Made by a program: the position numbers and the translations under genes
In this document: positions 1-7,562 of the stretch, piece after piece
How the letters are laid out: every line of letters begins with the position of its first letter
Position numbering within the stretch: the first letter of the stretch is position 1
The notes under the pieces: model-generated
Database searches by the model: none
The model's input: only the letters and a program-made list of their open reading frames with translations
What the model was told of the DNA's origin: nothing
Assembly (NCBI RefSeq): GCF_001984105.1
Contig: NZ_MTQM01000006.1
Coordinates: 62,001 to 126,000 of the forward strand
Length of the DNA stretch: 64,000 nt
Origin: Microbacterium sp. CSI-V
Lineage (GTDB): Bacteria > Actinomycetota > Actinomycetes > Actinomycetales > Microbacteriaceae
Direction: 5' to 3'

Positions 1-1
1 G

Positions 2-109
2 TTCGCGGCATCGTGGCGGCGCCGGGGCGAGCGGGGCGTGCTGTCGGAGCGGAGCAGATTCGTCCGGCGCGGGGGCCGCTGGGTGTACGTCGACGGCGAC
101 GTCGCCTGA
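2..109 (+). CDS. C-terminal end of a YchJ/UPF0225-like protein (partial, cut by window start)
   Basis: Only the last 35 residues are inside the window. They read as an arginine-rich segment ending in SERSRFVRRGGRWVYVDGDVA followed by TGA. The pattern 'E-R-S-R-F-V-R-x-x-G-R-W-x-Y-V-D-G-D' is typical of the C-terminal half of the YchJ family (NTF2-like domain, often with SEC-C zinc motifs). The SEC-C part would lie upstream of the window, so the assignment rests on this short tail. It ends 71 bp before the next gene on the same strand. The function of the family is unknown. Confidence 0.55.
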   Translation, partial: FAASWRRRGERGVLSERSRFVRRGGRWVYVDGDVA

Positions 110-180
110 GCCGTCAAGCCCGGCATCCGTGTCGGCGGCGGTGCGTAGGCTCGCCGCTGGAACCCGATGAGAGGACACGC

Positions 181-564
181 ATGATCCCCGATGCGCTTCG
201 TGACCTGCTCGAGAATCCGAACTACGGCGCCCTGGGCACCGTCCGTCCCGACGGATCGGTGCAGGTCAACCCCATGTGGTTCGAGTTCGACGGCGAGCAC
301 GTGCTCTTCACCCACACGACGACCCGGCAGAAATACCGCAACCTGCAGGCCAATCCGTCGATGAGCTTCATGGTCTTCGACCCCGACCAGCCGTACCGCT
401 ACATCGAGGTGCGCGGACGGTTGGTGGACGAGGTCCCCGATCCCGAGGGGGCGTTCTACGTGCGCCTGGGTCAGCGCTACGGCAATGCGGGGCAGCAGCC
501 CCCGCCCGATCGCGCGAACCGCGTGATCCTGAAGATGTCGGTCGAGAAGGTCGGAGGACAGTGA
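181..564 (+). CDS. PPOX-class F420-dependent oxidoreductase-like protein
   Basis: A 127-residue single-domain split-barrel protein of the pyridoxamine-phosphate-oxidase-like superfamily. The N-terminal segment (NYGALGTVRPDGSVQVNPMW, about residues 14-33) is the usual first strand pair. The TTTRQKYRNL stretch is the phosphate-contacting region seen in actinobacterial F420-binding members (FDOR-B type). These enzymes bind F420 or flavin in the cytoplasm and reduce varied substrates; the substrate here cannot be told. A longer upstream reading exists but is not coding-like; the ATG at 181 follows a purine-rich 'gagagg'. It lies 1 bp from the next gene, so the two are probably co-transcribed. Confidence 0.8.
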   Translation: MIPDALRDLLENPNYGALGTVRPDGSVQVNPMWFEFDGEHVLFTHTTTRQKYRNLQANPSMSFMVFDPDQPYRYIEVRGRLVDEVPDPEGAFYVRLGQRYGNAGQQPPPDRANRVILKMSVEKVGGQ

Positions 565-565
565 C

Positions 566-1231
566 ATGGAACGCATCGTGATCATCGGTGGACACGGCAA
601 GGTCGCCCTGCACCTGGCGGGTCTCCTCGCCGAGCGCGGCGACGAGGCGGTGTCGGTGGTGCGCAACCCCGACCACCGCGCCGACGTCGAAGCCGCGGGC
701 GGGCAGCCGCTCGTGCTCGATGTCGAGAAGGCGGACGTCGACGAGATGGCCGCCGCCTTCGACGGCGCGGACGCCATCGTGTGGTCCGCGGGCGCCGGCG
801 GCGGTTCCGCCGAGCGGACGTACGCGGTCGACCGCGACGCCGCGCAGCGCGCCGTCGACGCGGCCGCGAAGGCGGGCGTGCGCCGGTTCGTGATGGTGTC
901 GTGGATCGGCTCGACGCCGGACCACGGCATCCCGGAGGACGATCCGTTCTTCGCCTACGCCGACGCCAAGCTCCAGGCCGACGACCACCTCCGGGCCAGC
1001 GACCTGGACTGGACGATCCTCGGCCCCGGCACCCTGACACTCGACCCGCCCACCGGTCGTATCACGACCGCCCCGCAGGGCAAGGGCGAGGTAGGTCGCG
1101 CCGACGTCGCCGCCGTCGTCGCGGCGACCCTCGTGCAGTCGGCAACCATCGGGCGGTTCATCCGCTTCGGTGCGGGCGACACCCTCATCGCTGAAGCACT
1201 CGTATCCGACTCCGAAGGAGCATCCGCATGA
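566..1231 (+). CDS. NAD(P)-binding Rossmann-fold protein (atypical SDR, NmrA/YwnB-like)
   Basis: A 221-residue protein with an N-terminal dinucleotide-binding loop (IVIIGGHGKVA, residues 4-14) and the fold of atypical short-chain dehydrogenases. It reads straight through to a C-terminal substrate region with the conserved DWTILGPGTLT segment near residue 150. Such proteins are NAD(P)H-dependent reductases or NADP sensors in the cytoplasm. It sits between the F420-type gene (1 bp gap) and an isocitrate-lyase-like gene whose ATG overlaps its stop (ATGA), so the three form one translationally coupled unit. The substrate is unknown. Confidence 0.82.
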   Translation: MERIVIIGGHGKVALHLAGLLAERGDEAVSVVRNPDHRADVEAAGGQPLVLDVEKADVDEMAAAFDGADAIVWSAGAGGGSAERTYAVDRDAAQRAVDAAAKAGVRRFVMVSWIGSTPDHGIPEDDPFFAYADAKLQADDHLRASDLDWTILGPGTLTLDPPTGRITTAPQGKGEVGRADVAAVVAATLVQSATIGRFIRFGAGDTLIAEALVSDSEGASA

Positions 1232-2004
1232 CCGATCTCACCGCCCGCGCCGAGACCCTCGCGTCTCTTCACCACGCCCCCGAGATCCTGCGCGTCGTCA
1301 ACGTATGGGACGTCGTCTCGGCGCGCGCGATCGCCGACCTGCCGCAGACCCGGGCGCTCGCGACCGCCGGCCACTCGATCGCCGCGACCTTCGGCTACGA
1401 GGACGGCGAGAACATCCCGCTCGACCTCATGCTCGACATGGTCGGGCGCATCGTCGCGGCCGTCGACGTTCCGGTCTCCGCCGATCTCGACGCCGGGTAC
1501 GGCGACCCGGGCGAGACCGTGCGCCGCGCGATCGGCGTCGGCGTCGTCGGTGCCAACGTCGAGGACCGTCTGCGGCCGCTCGCGGACTCCGTCGCCGCGG
1601 TCGAGGCGATCGTCGCCGCGGGTGCGGCCGAGGGCGTGCCCTTCGTCCTCAACGCGCGCACCGACGCCGTTCTGAAGGGCGGCGACCGTCCCCTCGACGA
1701 GAAGCTCGAGGATGCCATCGCCCGCGGCCGCGCGTACCTCGACGCCGGAGCCACGACCGTGTTCGTCCCGGGCCTCCTGGACGCGGACGCGACGCGTCGC
1801 CTGGTCGAGGGCATCGGCGAACGGAAGGTGAGTGTGATCGGCGTGCCCGGCGCGCTGACCGCCGCCGAGTACGAGGCCCTCGGGGTGGCGCGGATCTCCT
1901 ACGGACCGCAGACGCAGCGGGTCGCACTCACCGCCCTGCAGGACCTGGCGATCGACCTGTACGGCTCGGGCGTCATCCCGTCCACGGTGCGCGCCCTGAA
2001 CTGA
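1228..2004 (+). CDS. Isocitrate lyase/phosphoenolpyruvate mutase family protein
   Basis: A 258-residue TIM-barrel protein of the ICL/PEPM superfamily. The signature metal-binding loop SADLDAGYGDP lies at about residues 85-95, followed by GANVED and a later NARTDA segment. The catalytic cysteine loop (KKCGH) of true isocitrate lyases is not visible, and the protein is far shorter than them. It therefore fits the small lyase/PEP-mutase-like branch that cleaves C-C or P-C bonds of 2-oxoacid-type substrates. The ATG overlaps the stop of the upstream SDR gene. The substrate cannot be assigned from sequence. Confidence 0.85.
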   Translation: MTDLTARAETLASLHHAPEILRVVNVWDVVSARAIADLPQTRALATAGHSIAATFGYEDGENIPLDLMLDMVGRIVAAVDVPVSADLDAGYGDPGETVRRAIGVGVVGANVEDRLRPLADSVAAVEAIVAAGAAEGVPFVLNARTDAVLKGGDRPLDEKLEDAIARGRAYLDAGATTVFVPGLLDADATRRLVEGIGERKVSVIGVPGALTAAEYEALGVARISYGPQTQRVALTALQDLAIDLYGSGVIPSTVRALN

Positions 2005-2010
2005 GCCGCG

Positions 2011-2672
2011 TCAGTCGTCGTCCTCGGCGTCGTCATCGGGGTCGTCCACGACCACGATGACGCCGTCGGGGATGGGGTCGCCGAGCAACGGCTCGGCGGC
2101 GAGAGTGAGATCCACCGTCGCTCGCAGCAGCCCGCCCATCGTGGGGACCGCAGCAGCTGCATCTGATCGAGTTCGCCCAGCGGTGCGATCGCGGCGATCT
2201 GCCACGCGCGTTCGAGGGGCGCCTCCGACAGCTCGACGTCGGGGTCCCACCGGGCCACCCCGAATTCGCGCGCGCGCCCGAGGACGCGGCGTACGATGCG
2301 TTCGGCTTCCTCCAGGAGCGGCGCGAGGTCGTCGTTCCACTCGAGGTCGGGAAGCGGACGCACCTCGGCCCGGGGATACGGGGCGTCGTCGAGCCACTCG
2401 ACGATCTCGAACCGCTCCGCTCCGCGGGCGACGATCGACATCTGTCCGGCCTGCGGCACGACGTGGCTGAGGCGCGCCATCGTCCCGAACGCGAAGCGCT
2501 GGTCGCCGCCGCCGGTCTCGACACCGCGCTCGATCAGGACGACGCCGAACTCGGGGTCGACCTCGTCCAGCAGCATCCCCAGCATGACGAGGTAGCGCTC
2601 CTCGAAGATCCGCAGCGCCAGGGGGGTGTGCGGGAAGAGGACGGCTCCCAACGGGAACATCGCGGTACCCAT
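2011..2672 (-). pseudogene. LON peptidase substrate-binding domain protein, frameshifted
   Basis: The first part (ATG at 2672, MFPLGAVLFPHTPLALRIFE) is a clear LON N-terminal substrate-binding domain through LGELDQMQLLRSP. The matching C-terminus (GGLLRATVDLTLAAEPLLGD, then an acidic tail ending DDAEDDD) sits in a different minus-strand frame. The switch falls at the GGGG run at 2143-2146. One extra base there would give an uninterrupted protein of about 220 residues that ends at 2011. Without it the frame runs on antisense to the ICL-like gene. Either a real single-base deletion or a homopolymer sequencing error. Actinobacterial members lack protease and ATPase domains, and their role is unknown. 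A TTG at 2684 is an alternative start. Confidence 0.8.
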
Positions 2673-2721
2673 GGCACCAGTCAACCAGCGCTGCGGGCAA
2701 CGAGGGCCGTCTCCGCGCTGT

Positions 2722-3777
2722 TCACGCCGGCTCGTCCCGCAGGCTCTCGTGGATGCGGTGGAGATCCATCAGCAGCGAGCCGATCAGCACCCAGTGCTCG
2801 GTCGAGGGGGTGCGGATCTGCAGGGGCCGGGTGAGGGCCGGCTCCTCCGCCATCGGCGCCGGCTCGGTGCTCGGATCGAGCGAGAACTCGAGGCGGACGT
2901 CGTGGGCCGCCCGGTGCAACTGCTCCGCGATCGCGCGCACCGAAGGATCGTCGGTGATCGACGGGGTGTATCCGTCGTACACCGCCCGCGTCATGCCCAC
3001 TGTCTGCGTGACCACGGGGGTGAACCGGTCGAGGCGCGCCTGCATCTCCGCGAGGTCGGCGCGGTGGCGGGAACTGCGCGGGTTGAGCGAGAGCGAATCG
3101 GCGCCGTCGCGGATCGCCTCGGCCGCGGCATCCCGGACCGGGCGCAGGAGGCGCGCTTCCAGGAGGAGACCTTCCAGCGACTCGCGGCTCTGCGGGGTCT
3201 CGAGGGCATCGGCGAGACGTTCCAGCGCGGCGGCGAGCTCGCGCCCGAGGACGTCGAGCTTCTCGCGCGCCGGGGGGACGAGGACCGGGGGGACGAGGGC
3301 GGTGTTCACCAGGATGCCGATGACCGCACCGATGACCGTCTCCAGCACGCGGTCGAGGGCGTAGTTCGGGGTCGCCGTGCCGAGCGCGAGGACGAGCACC
3401 GCGCTGATCGCCACCTGGTTGGTCGCGCCCGGTGACATCCGCAGCGCCCACGCCACGCCGAGGGACACCGCGCCGGCCAGCAGGATCACCCAGGTGGGGG
3501 ACCCGAGCACGATGCCGAGCAGGGAGGCGATGACGACGCCGACGATCACGCCGACGCTGCGCTCGACGGCGCGGGCGAAGGACTGATTGATGCTCGGCTG
3601 CACGACCAGGACGGCGGCGATCGCTGCGAAGATCGGGGGCGGTCCGGGGACGAGCGCGCCCGCGGCGATCCAGGCGGCGATCATCGCGACCGCGGATTTC
3701 GCGACCTGCAGGAACGGTCCCCGCCGCGCAGCGCGGAAACTCAGGCTTTCACGCGGGAGTCGGAGCGGGAATCGCAT
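2722..3777 (-). CDS. FUSC-family (aromatic acid exporter-like) membrane protein
   Basis: A 351-residue protein with about five or six closely spaced membrane segments in the N-terminal half, then a soluble helical C-terminal half. This is the layout of FUSC/ArAE-type proteins, which are linked to export of aromatic or fusaric-acid-like compounds. The segment NQSFARAVERSVGVIVGVV is typical of the domain. Two starts are possible. GTG at 3807 would overlap the HxlR stop as GTGA. ATG at 3777 is preceded by a TACGCT box six bases upstream, the leaderless arrangement seen throughout this window, so ATG 3777 is preferred. The substrate is unknown. Confidence 0.78.
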   Translation of the reverse strand: MRFPLRLPRESLSFRAARRGPFLQVAKSAVAMIAAWIAAGALVPGPPPIFAAIAAVLVVQPSINQSFARAVERSVGVIVGVVIASLLGIVLGSPTWVILLAGAVSLGVAWALRMSPGATNQVAISAVLVLALGTATPNYALDRVLETVIGAVIGILVNTALVPPVLVPPAREKLDVLGRELAAALERLADALETPQSRESLEGLLLEARLLRPVRDAAAEAIRDGADSLSLNPRSSRHRADLAEMQARLDRFTPVVTQTVGMTRAVYDGYTPSITDDPSVRAIAEQLHRAAHDVRLEFSLDPSTEPAPMAEEPALTRPLQIRTPSTEHWVLIGSLLMDLHRIHESLRDEPA

Positions 3778-3803
3778 GAATCGAGCGTAGGCCGAGGGTG
3801 CCG

Positions 3804-4169
3804 TCACTTCGGCCGGTCCAGCATGGCATCCGCGTTATCGGCGACCCACGCCATCAGCGGCAGCATGCGCTCCATGAGGTCGTGTCCGAGATCGGTCAGG
3901 GCGTACTCGACGCGCGGGGGGACCTCGGGATACGCGGTGCGGCGGACAAGACCGTCGGCCTCGAGAGTCTTCAGAGTGCTCGCGAGCATCTTCTCGCTGA
4001 TGCCGGTGACGTTCCGGCGCAGTTCGCCCCACCGCTGTGTCCCGTCCGAGAGGCCGACGAGGACGAGGACTCCCCACTTGCCCATCACGTGGTCGAGCAC
4101 GGTTCGGGTGGGGCACCCGTCCGAGAAAACGTCAGGACGTTCGGCGCGCAGATCCGCAAGACTCACCAT
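3804..4169 (-). CDS. HxlR-family (DUF24) winged-helix transcriptional regulator
   Basis: A 121-residue winged-helix regulator. The family core is clear: CPTRTVLDHVMGKWGVLVL, then GELRRNVTGISEKMLASTLK and the wing VPPRVEYALTDLG. A single cysteine at residue 19 occupies the position used for thiol redox sensing in DUF24 regulators such as QorR, HypR and YodB. The gene is divergent from an NmrA-type quinone-oxidoreductase-like gene, the usual target arrangement, and the 96-bp intergenic region holds a perfect 16-bp palindrome. It probably represses itself and the divergent gene until oxidised by electrophiles; that regulation is inferred. Confidence 0.88.
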   Translation of the reverse strand: MVSLADLRAERPDVFSDGCPTRTVLDHVMGKWGVLVLVGLSDGTQRWGELRRNVTGISEKMLASTLKTLEADGLVRRTAYPEVPPRVEYALTDLGHDLMERMLPLMAWVADNADAMLDRPK

Positions 4170-4200
4170 CACGTGAGTACCTAACCGGAAAGTGGGTACC

Positions 4201-4216
4201 CGCATTCCGGAATGCG
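4201..4216. promoter_or_regulatory. Perfect 16-bp palindrome between HxlR gene and divergent oxidoreductase
   Basis: CGCATTCCGGAATGCG is a perfect inverted repeat without spacer. It lies 50 bp ahead of the ATG at 4266 and 32 bp upstream of the regulator start. A second, looser inverted pair (GTACC ... GGTAC around 4177-4199) lies next to it. Either could be the operator of the HxlR protein. Confidence 0.5.
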
Positions 4217-4265
4217 TCCGGTCCGGCCACGTTGGCTTGGGCGTACCGACCGAAAGGACACTCCC

Positions 4266-5114
4266 ATGACCCTCCTCGTCTCCGCCGCCTCCGGGCACCT
4301 CGGCCGCCTCGTGATCGACGCGTTGCTCGCGCGCGGCGTCGCGGCATCCGACCTCGTCGCCGGCGTCCGCACCCCCGCCAAGGCCGACGACCTCGCCGCG
4401 CGCGGCATCCGCGTCGTCGAGTTCGACTACGCCCGACCCGACACGCTGACCGCGGGTCTGGAGGGTGTGACGGGCGTACTGCTCATCTCGGGGACCGATG
4501 TCGACCGCGTCGCGGGACACCGCAACGTCGTGGAGGCCGTGCGCGCCGCCGGTATCGACCGCTTCGTCTACACGAGCGCGCCGCGCGTCGACGAGATCGA
4601 CTACGCCCTCGGCGCCGACCACCTCGCCACCGAGCGCGCGATCGCCGAGGCGGGCCTGGATGCCACGATCCTCCGCAACAACTGGTACACGGAGAACTAC
4701 CTCGATTCCGTCGCGCGCGCGGCGGAGTCCGGCGTGATCGTCGCCGCGGTCGGTGACGCGCGCGTCGCGAGCGCCAGCCGTCGCGACTACGCCGAGGCGG
4801 CCGCCGTGGTCCTCACCACGGACGACTTCCGCGGCCGGACTCTGGAGCTCGCCGGCGACGTCGCCTGGACGTACGACGAGCTGGCCGCCGCGGCCGCAGA
4901 GGTGCTCGGCCGCGAGGTCGTCTACCAGCCGGTGACGCTGGAGCAGCTCACGACGGGACTCGAGCAGGCGGGCCTGGATGCCGGGACGGCGGCGTTCGTC
5001 GCCGGCATCGACGACGCGATCGCCCGCGGCGCGCTGTCGCAGACCGACGGCACTCTGGCCCGCGTGATCGGCCGTCCGACCACGCCGCTCGTCGCCGGCT
5101 TGCGCGCGCGCTGA
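4266..5114 (+). CDS. NmrA-type NAD(P)H:quinone oxidoreductase-like protein
   Basis: A 282-residue Rossmann-fold protein of the NmrA/QorB group. The start TLLVSAASGHLGRLVI is the NAD(P)H loop; GVLLISGTDVDRVAGHRNVV and ATILRNNWYTENY are the conserved middle and substrate-facing segments of QOR2-like enzymes. It is expected to reduce quinones or methylglyoxal-like compounds with NADPH in the cytoplasm. A good ribosome site (GAAAGGA) precedes the ATG. It is divergent from an HxlR regulator with a redox-sensing-type cysteine, which supports a quinone or electrophile stress role. Confidence 0.87.
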   Translation: MTLLVSAASGHLGRLVIDALLARGVAASDLVAGVRTPAKADDLAARGIRVVEFDYARPDTLTAGLEGVTGVLLISGTDVDRVAGHRNVVEAVRAAGIDRFVYTSAPRVDEIDYALGADHLATERAIAEAGLDATILRNNWYTENYLDSVARAAESGVIVAAVGDARVASASRRDYAEAAAVVLTTDDFRGRTLELAGDVAWTYDELAAAAAEVLGREVVYQPVTLEQLTTGLEQAGLDAGTAAFVAGIDDAIARGALSQTDGTLARVIGRPTTPLVAGLRAR

Positions 5115-5125
5115 CGCGCACCGAG

Positions 5126-5191
5126 CGCGTGAGTCGCCAGGATGTGTCGCCTGAGCCCTGCTCGAAGCGACGATTTTTGGCGACTCACGCG
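5126..5191. repeat. 66-bp nested inverted repeat (bidirectional terminator or REP-like element)
   Basis: Two perfect 14-bp arms (5126-5139 and 5178-5191, CGCGTGAGTCGCCA and its complement) enclose an inner GTCGC/GCGAC stem and an innermost GAG/CTC stem. It sits between convergent genes, and the right arm contains the stop codon of the DUF2834 gene. A T-run (GATTTTT) inside would favour termination for the plus-strand gene. The elaborate nesting is more than a simple terminator needs, so a dispersed palindromic element is possible. Confidence 0.6.
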
Positions 5192-5541
5192 TTTGCGCGA
5201 GCGGAGCGAGCGCCGATCCGCTTCCGCTCGCGCATCGCGAGGAACAGCGGGAAGGTGAACGCGAAGGCGGTGAGGCCGGACAGGACGACGTACAGCCACG
5301 CGTGCCGCATGCCCTGGCGTCGCCCCTCGACGAGGATGAAGATGCTCCCGGCGACCGCGACGACCAGCAGGTCGACGGTGATCGACGACACGGCCGGGCC
5401 GCTGGAGACCAGATCGCCGAGGAAGTCGGACATCTGCACGATCGCGAAGACGTTGAAGGTCCAGGTCCCGACGAGCCCGAGGATCGACAGCACGAGGAAC
5501 GCGACCGACAGCGGTGTCCAGTGCTTGAGGAGGTCAGCCAT
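5185..5541 (-). CDS. DUF2834 membrane protein
   Basis: A 118-residue protein with four membrane segments: LSVAFLVLSILGLVGTW; a second near the SSGPAVSSITVDLLVVA stretch; one around WLYVVLSGLTAFAF; and a short last one ending in PLFLAMRERKR. The EGRRQGMRHAW loop between segments two and three and the PLFLAMRER end are typical of DUF2834. The role is unknown. The stop codon lies inside the right arm of the 66-bp inverted repeat, which probably ends both this gene and its convergent neighbour. Confidence 0.8.
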   Translation of the reverse strand: MADLLKHWTPLSVAFLVLSILGLVGTWTFNVFAIVQMSDFLGDLVSSGPAVSSITVDLLVVAVAGSIFILVEGRRQGMRHAWLYVVLSGLTAFAFTFPLFLAMRERKRIGARSARANA

Positions 5542-5616
5542 GCGCCGATCCTGGCGGCTGCGCGCTCCGCGATCCAGCCCCGTTCCGATGTCGCCGCCGC
5601 GCAGTAGCGTCGAGGA

Positions 5617-5958
5617 ATGGATGCCACCCGCGCCACGGCCCTGCTCGATGAGCTCGAGCGCGCCGTCGACCGGCGCCTGCGACATCTGACGGCCGACGCG
5701 GAGAGCCTCCGACACGACCGGGCGGATGCCACGGCGGACGACGAGCACGACCCCGAGGGCTCCACGCTGTCGGGGGAGTGGGCGCAGGTCGACGCGCTGG
5801 CCCGCGCGTCGGTCGCCGAGCGCGACGAGATCCGCGCGGCGCGGGAGCGCGTGGCATCCGGGACCTTCGGGGTGTGCGAGGTGTGCGGGCGTCCGATCGC
5901 CGACGCGCGCCTGGAAGCCCGGCCGACGGCACGGCGCTGCATCGTCTGCGCGACCTGA
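5617..5958 (+). CDS. DksA/TraR-type C4 zinc-finger protein
   Basis: A 113-residue protein with a charged helical N-terminus and a C-terminal four-cysteine finger (CEVCGRPI ... RRCIVC). The layout matches the DksA/TraR C4 domain, which in enterobacteria binds the secondary channel of RNA polymerase. The coiled-coil tip residues that define true DksA activity are not clearly present, so regulatory function is only inferred. A TAGCGT box ends six bases before the ATG, so the transcript is probably leaderless. Confidence 0.83.
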   Translation: MDATRATALLDELERAVDRRLRHLTADAESLRHDRADATADDEHDPEGSTLSGEWAQVDALARASVAERDEIRAARERVASGTFGVCEVCGRPIADARLEARPTARRCIVCAT

Positions 5959-5986
5959 GTCCCGGGCCCCGCCGTAGGCTCGGAGG

Positions 5987-6202
5987 GTGGAACCGCTGCT
6001 GATCGTCCTGCTCTTCGCCAACGCCGTCTTCAACGCGGTCGTGTGGCCCCGGTTCTACCCGCGGATCGCGAAGGATCCCCGCGCCCGGGATGCCGCCGGC
6101 AAGCCCACGGCGTTCCTCGTGGTGCACACGGTGCTGATCGCCATCGCCCTGGTGCTGGCGCTCGCATCGGTGATCGCCGCGATCGCGGCCCTGGTCTCCT
6201 AG
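5987..6202 (+). CDS. Small two-segment membrane protein (SCO4848-like)
   Basis: A 71-residue protein with one hydrophobic stretch at residues 3-20 and a second at about 44-70. They are joined by a basic loop (WPRFYPRIAKDPRARD) that matches a small actinobacterial membrane protein family (SCO4848-type). The start is a GTG preceded by TAGGCT at six bases, again a leaderless arrangement. Nothing can be said of its function. Confidence 0.7.
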   Translation: MEPLLIVLLFANAVFNAVVWPRFYPRIAKDPRARDAAGKPTAFLVVHTVLIAIALVLALASVIAAIAALVS

Positions 6203-6224
6203 GCCGTCGCGCGCGCGGGCTCTG

Positions 6225-6314
6225 TAGAATGGGGGCGCGGGTTCGCCCGCCGCACCTCGTGCATCTACCTACCGGACCGGCAAGGCGGCACCGCCCCACG
6301 CCCCGGAGATCCCC
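6225..6314 (+). promoter_or_regulatory. Putative promoter and leader of MFS gene
   Basis: TAGAAT at 6225-6230 is a good actinobacterial -10 box. It would give a leader of about 78 nt containing a GCGGG-TTCG-CCCGC hairpin and a GGCGG/CCGCC pair before the ATG. No known riboswitch is recognised. Confidence 0.35.
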
Positions 6315-7562
6315 ATGCACCACCCCGTCCCGTTCACTGCGCAGCGCCCCCTGATCCACCACACGGGTTTCTGGTACTTCCCCGTCGCCTTCATCGCGCG
6401 TCTGCCGTTCGCGATGATGACGGTCGGTGTCCTGGCGCTGGTCGTCTCGGTGCGCGGGTCGGTCGCGCTCGGCGGGCTCACCTCCGCGGCGGTCGGCATC
6501 GGCGTCGTCATCGCCGGGCCCGTGCTCGGCGATCTCGCCGACCGGTTCGGTCAGTCGCGGGTGCTGGTGCCGACGGGGCTCGCCAACGGCATCCTGCTCG
6601 CGCTCTTCCCCGTGGTCGTGGGGTCTCCCGCCGCCGACTCCCTCGTGCTCGCGAGCGCCGTCGCGATCGGTCTCACCGGCCCGCAGACCGCGGCGATGTC
6701 ACGCAGCCGCGTCATGGCGCTCATCGGCGCGCGGATCGAGGCCGACCGGCGCGAGCGCACCTTCTCACGCGCGATGGCGTACGAGTCGGCGGCCGACGAG
6801 ACGGCGTTCGTGATCGGACCGTTCGTCGTGGGCGTGCTCGCCGCGGTCGTGGCGCCGTGGGCGCCGATCGTCGCGGCCGCCGCGCTGAGCTTCGTCTTCG
6901 TGACCGCGTTCGCGCTGCACCCCACCGGTCGCGTGGTCCCCGTCGCGTCCGAGCGCGGCACGATGGCTCCCGCCCGCGAGTTGCTCCGGCCGCGGATGCT
7001 CATGCTCGTCGCCGCGGTCTTCGGCGTCGGCGCGTTCTTCGGTTCGACGCTGACGTCGCTGACGGCGTTCATGGAGGCCCGAGGGGCGCCCGAGGCCGGG
7101 GCTCTGCTGTACGGCGTGATGGGCGTCGGCTCCGCGGTGCTCGCCCTGGCGGTGGCGGTGCTGCCCGCCCGCTTCTCGTTGCGGTGGCGGCTCGTGGCGT
7201 TCGCGATCCTCCTCTTCGCCTCGGCGGGCGCGTACTCGGTGGGCGGTTCGGTGCTGACGGTCACGGTCGTGCTGTGCCTCATGGGCATCGGCGTCGGACC
7301 CTCGCTCGTGACGTTGTTCAGCCTCGCCGGGCACCGCGCGCCGGCGGGGCGCACCGCGACCACGATGACGCTGCTCGCCTCGGCGCTCACGCTCGCGCAG
7401 GCGCTGTCGTCCGCGGTCACCGGCGCCGTCGCCGAGCGCGCCTCGGTCGAGTCGGCGATGCTGATCCCCGCGGGTGCGGCGCTCCTCGTGCTCGCCATGG
7501 CCGCGGTGAACCTCGTTCACGCTCGACGGTGGGATGCCGTCGGCCCGTCGTCGATCGGGTAG
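6315..7562 (+). CDS. Major facilitator superfamily transporter
   Basis: A 415-residue polytopic protein with about twelve predicted membrane segments. The MFS loop signature GDLADRFGQSRVLV follows segment two (about residues 77-90). The long hydrophilic stretch near RIEADRRERTFSRAMAYES is a cytoplasmic loop between segments four and five. The substrate cannot be assigned. The 3' end overlaps the end of the convergent YidC-like gene by 46 bp. Confidence 0.82.
   Translation: MHHPVPFTAQRPLIHHTGFWYFPVAFIARLPFAMMTVGVLALVVSVRGSVALGGLTSAAVGIGVVIAGPVLGDLADRFGQSRVLVPTGLANGILLALFPVVVGSPAADSLVLASAVAIGLTGPQTAAMSRSRVMALIGARIEADRRERTFSRAMAYESAADETAFVIGPFVVGVLAAVVAPWAPIVAAAALSFVFVTAFALHPTGRVVPVASERGTMAPARELLRPRMLMLVAAVFGVGAFFGSTLTSLTAFMEARGAPEAGALLYGVMGVGSAVLALAVAVLPARFSLRWRLVAFAILLFASAGAYSVGGSVLTVTVVLCLMGIGVGPSLVTLFSLAGHRAPAGRTATTMTLLASALTLAQALSSAVTGAVAERASVESAMLIPAGAALLVLAMAAVNLVHARRWDAVGPSSIG

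Noticed and set aside
3804..5942. A 712-residue minus-strand frame covering HxlR and beyond
   Set aside because: Only its last 121 residues are a real domain; the rest is antisense to the Qor-like and DksA-like genes with non-coding composition.
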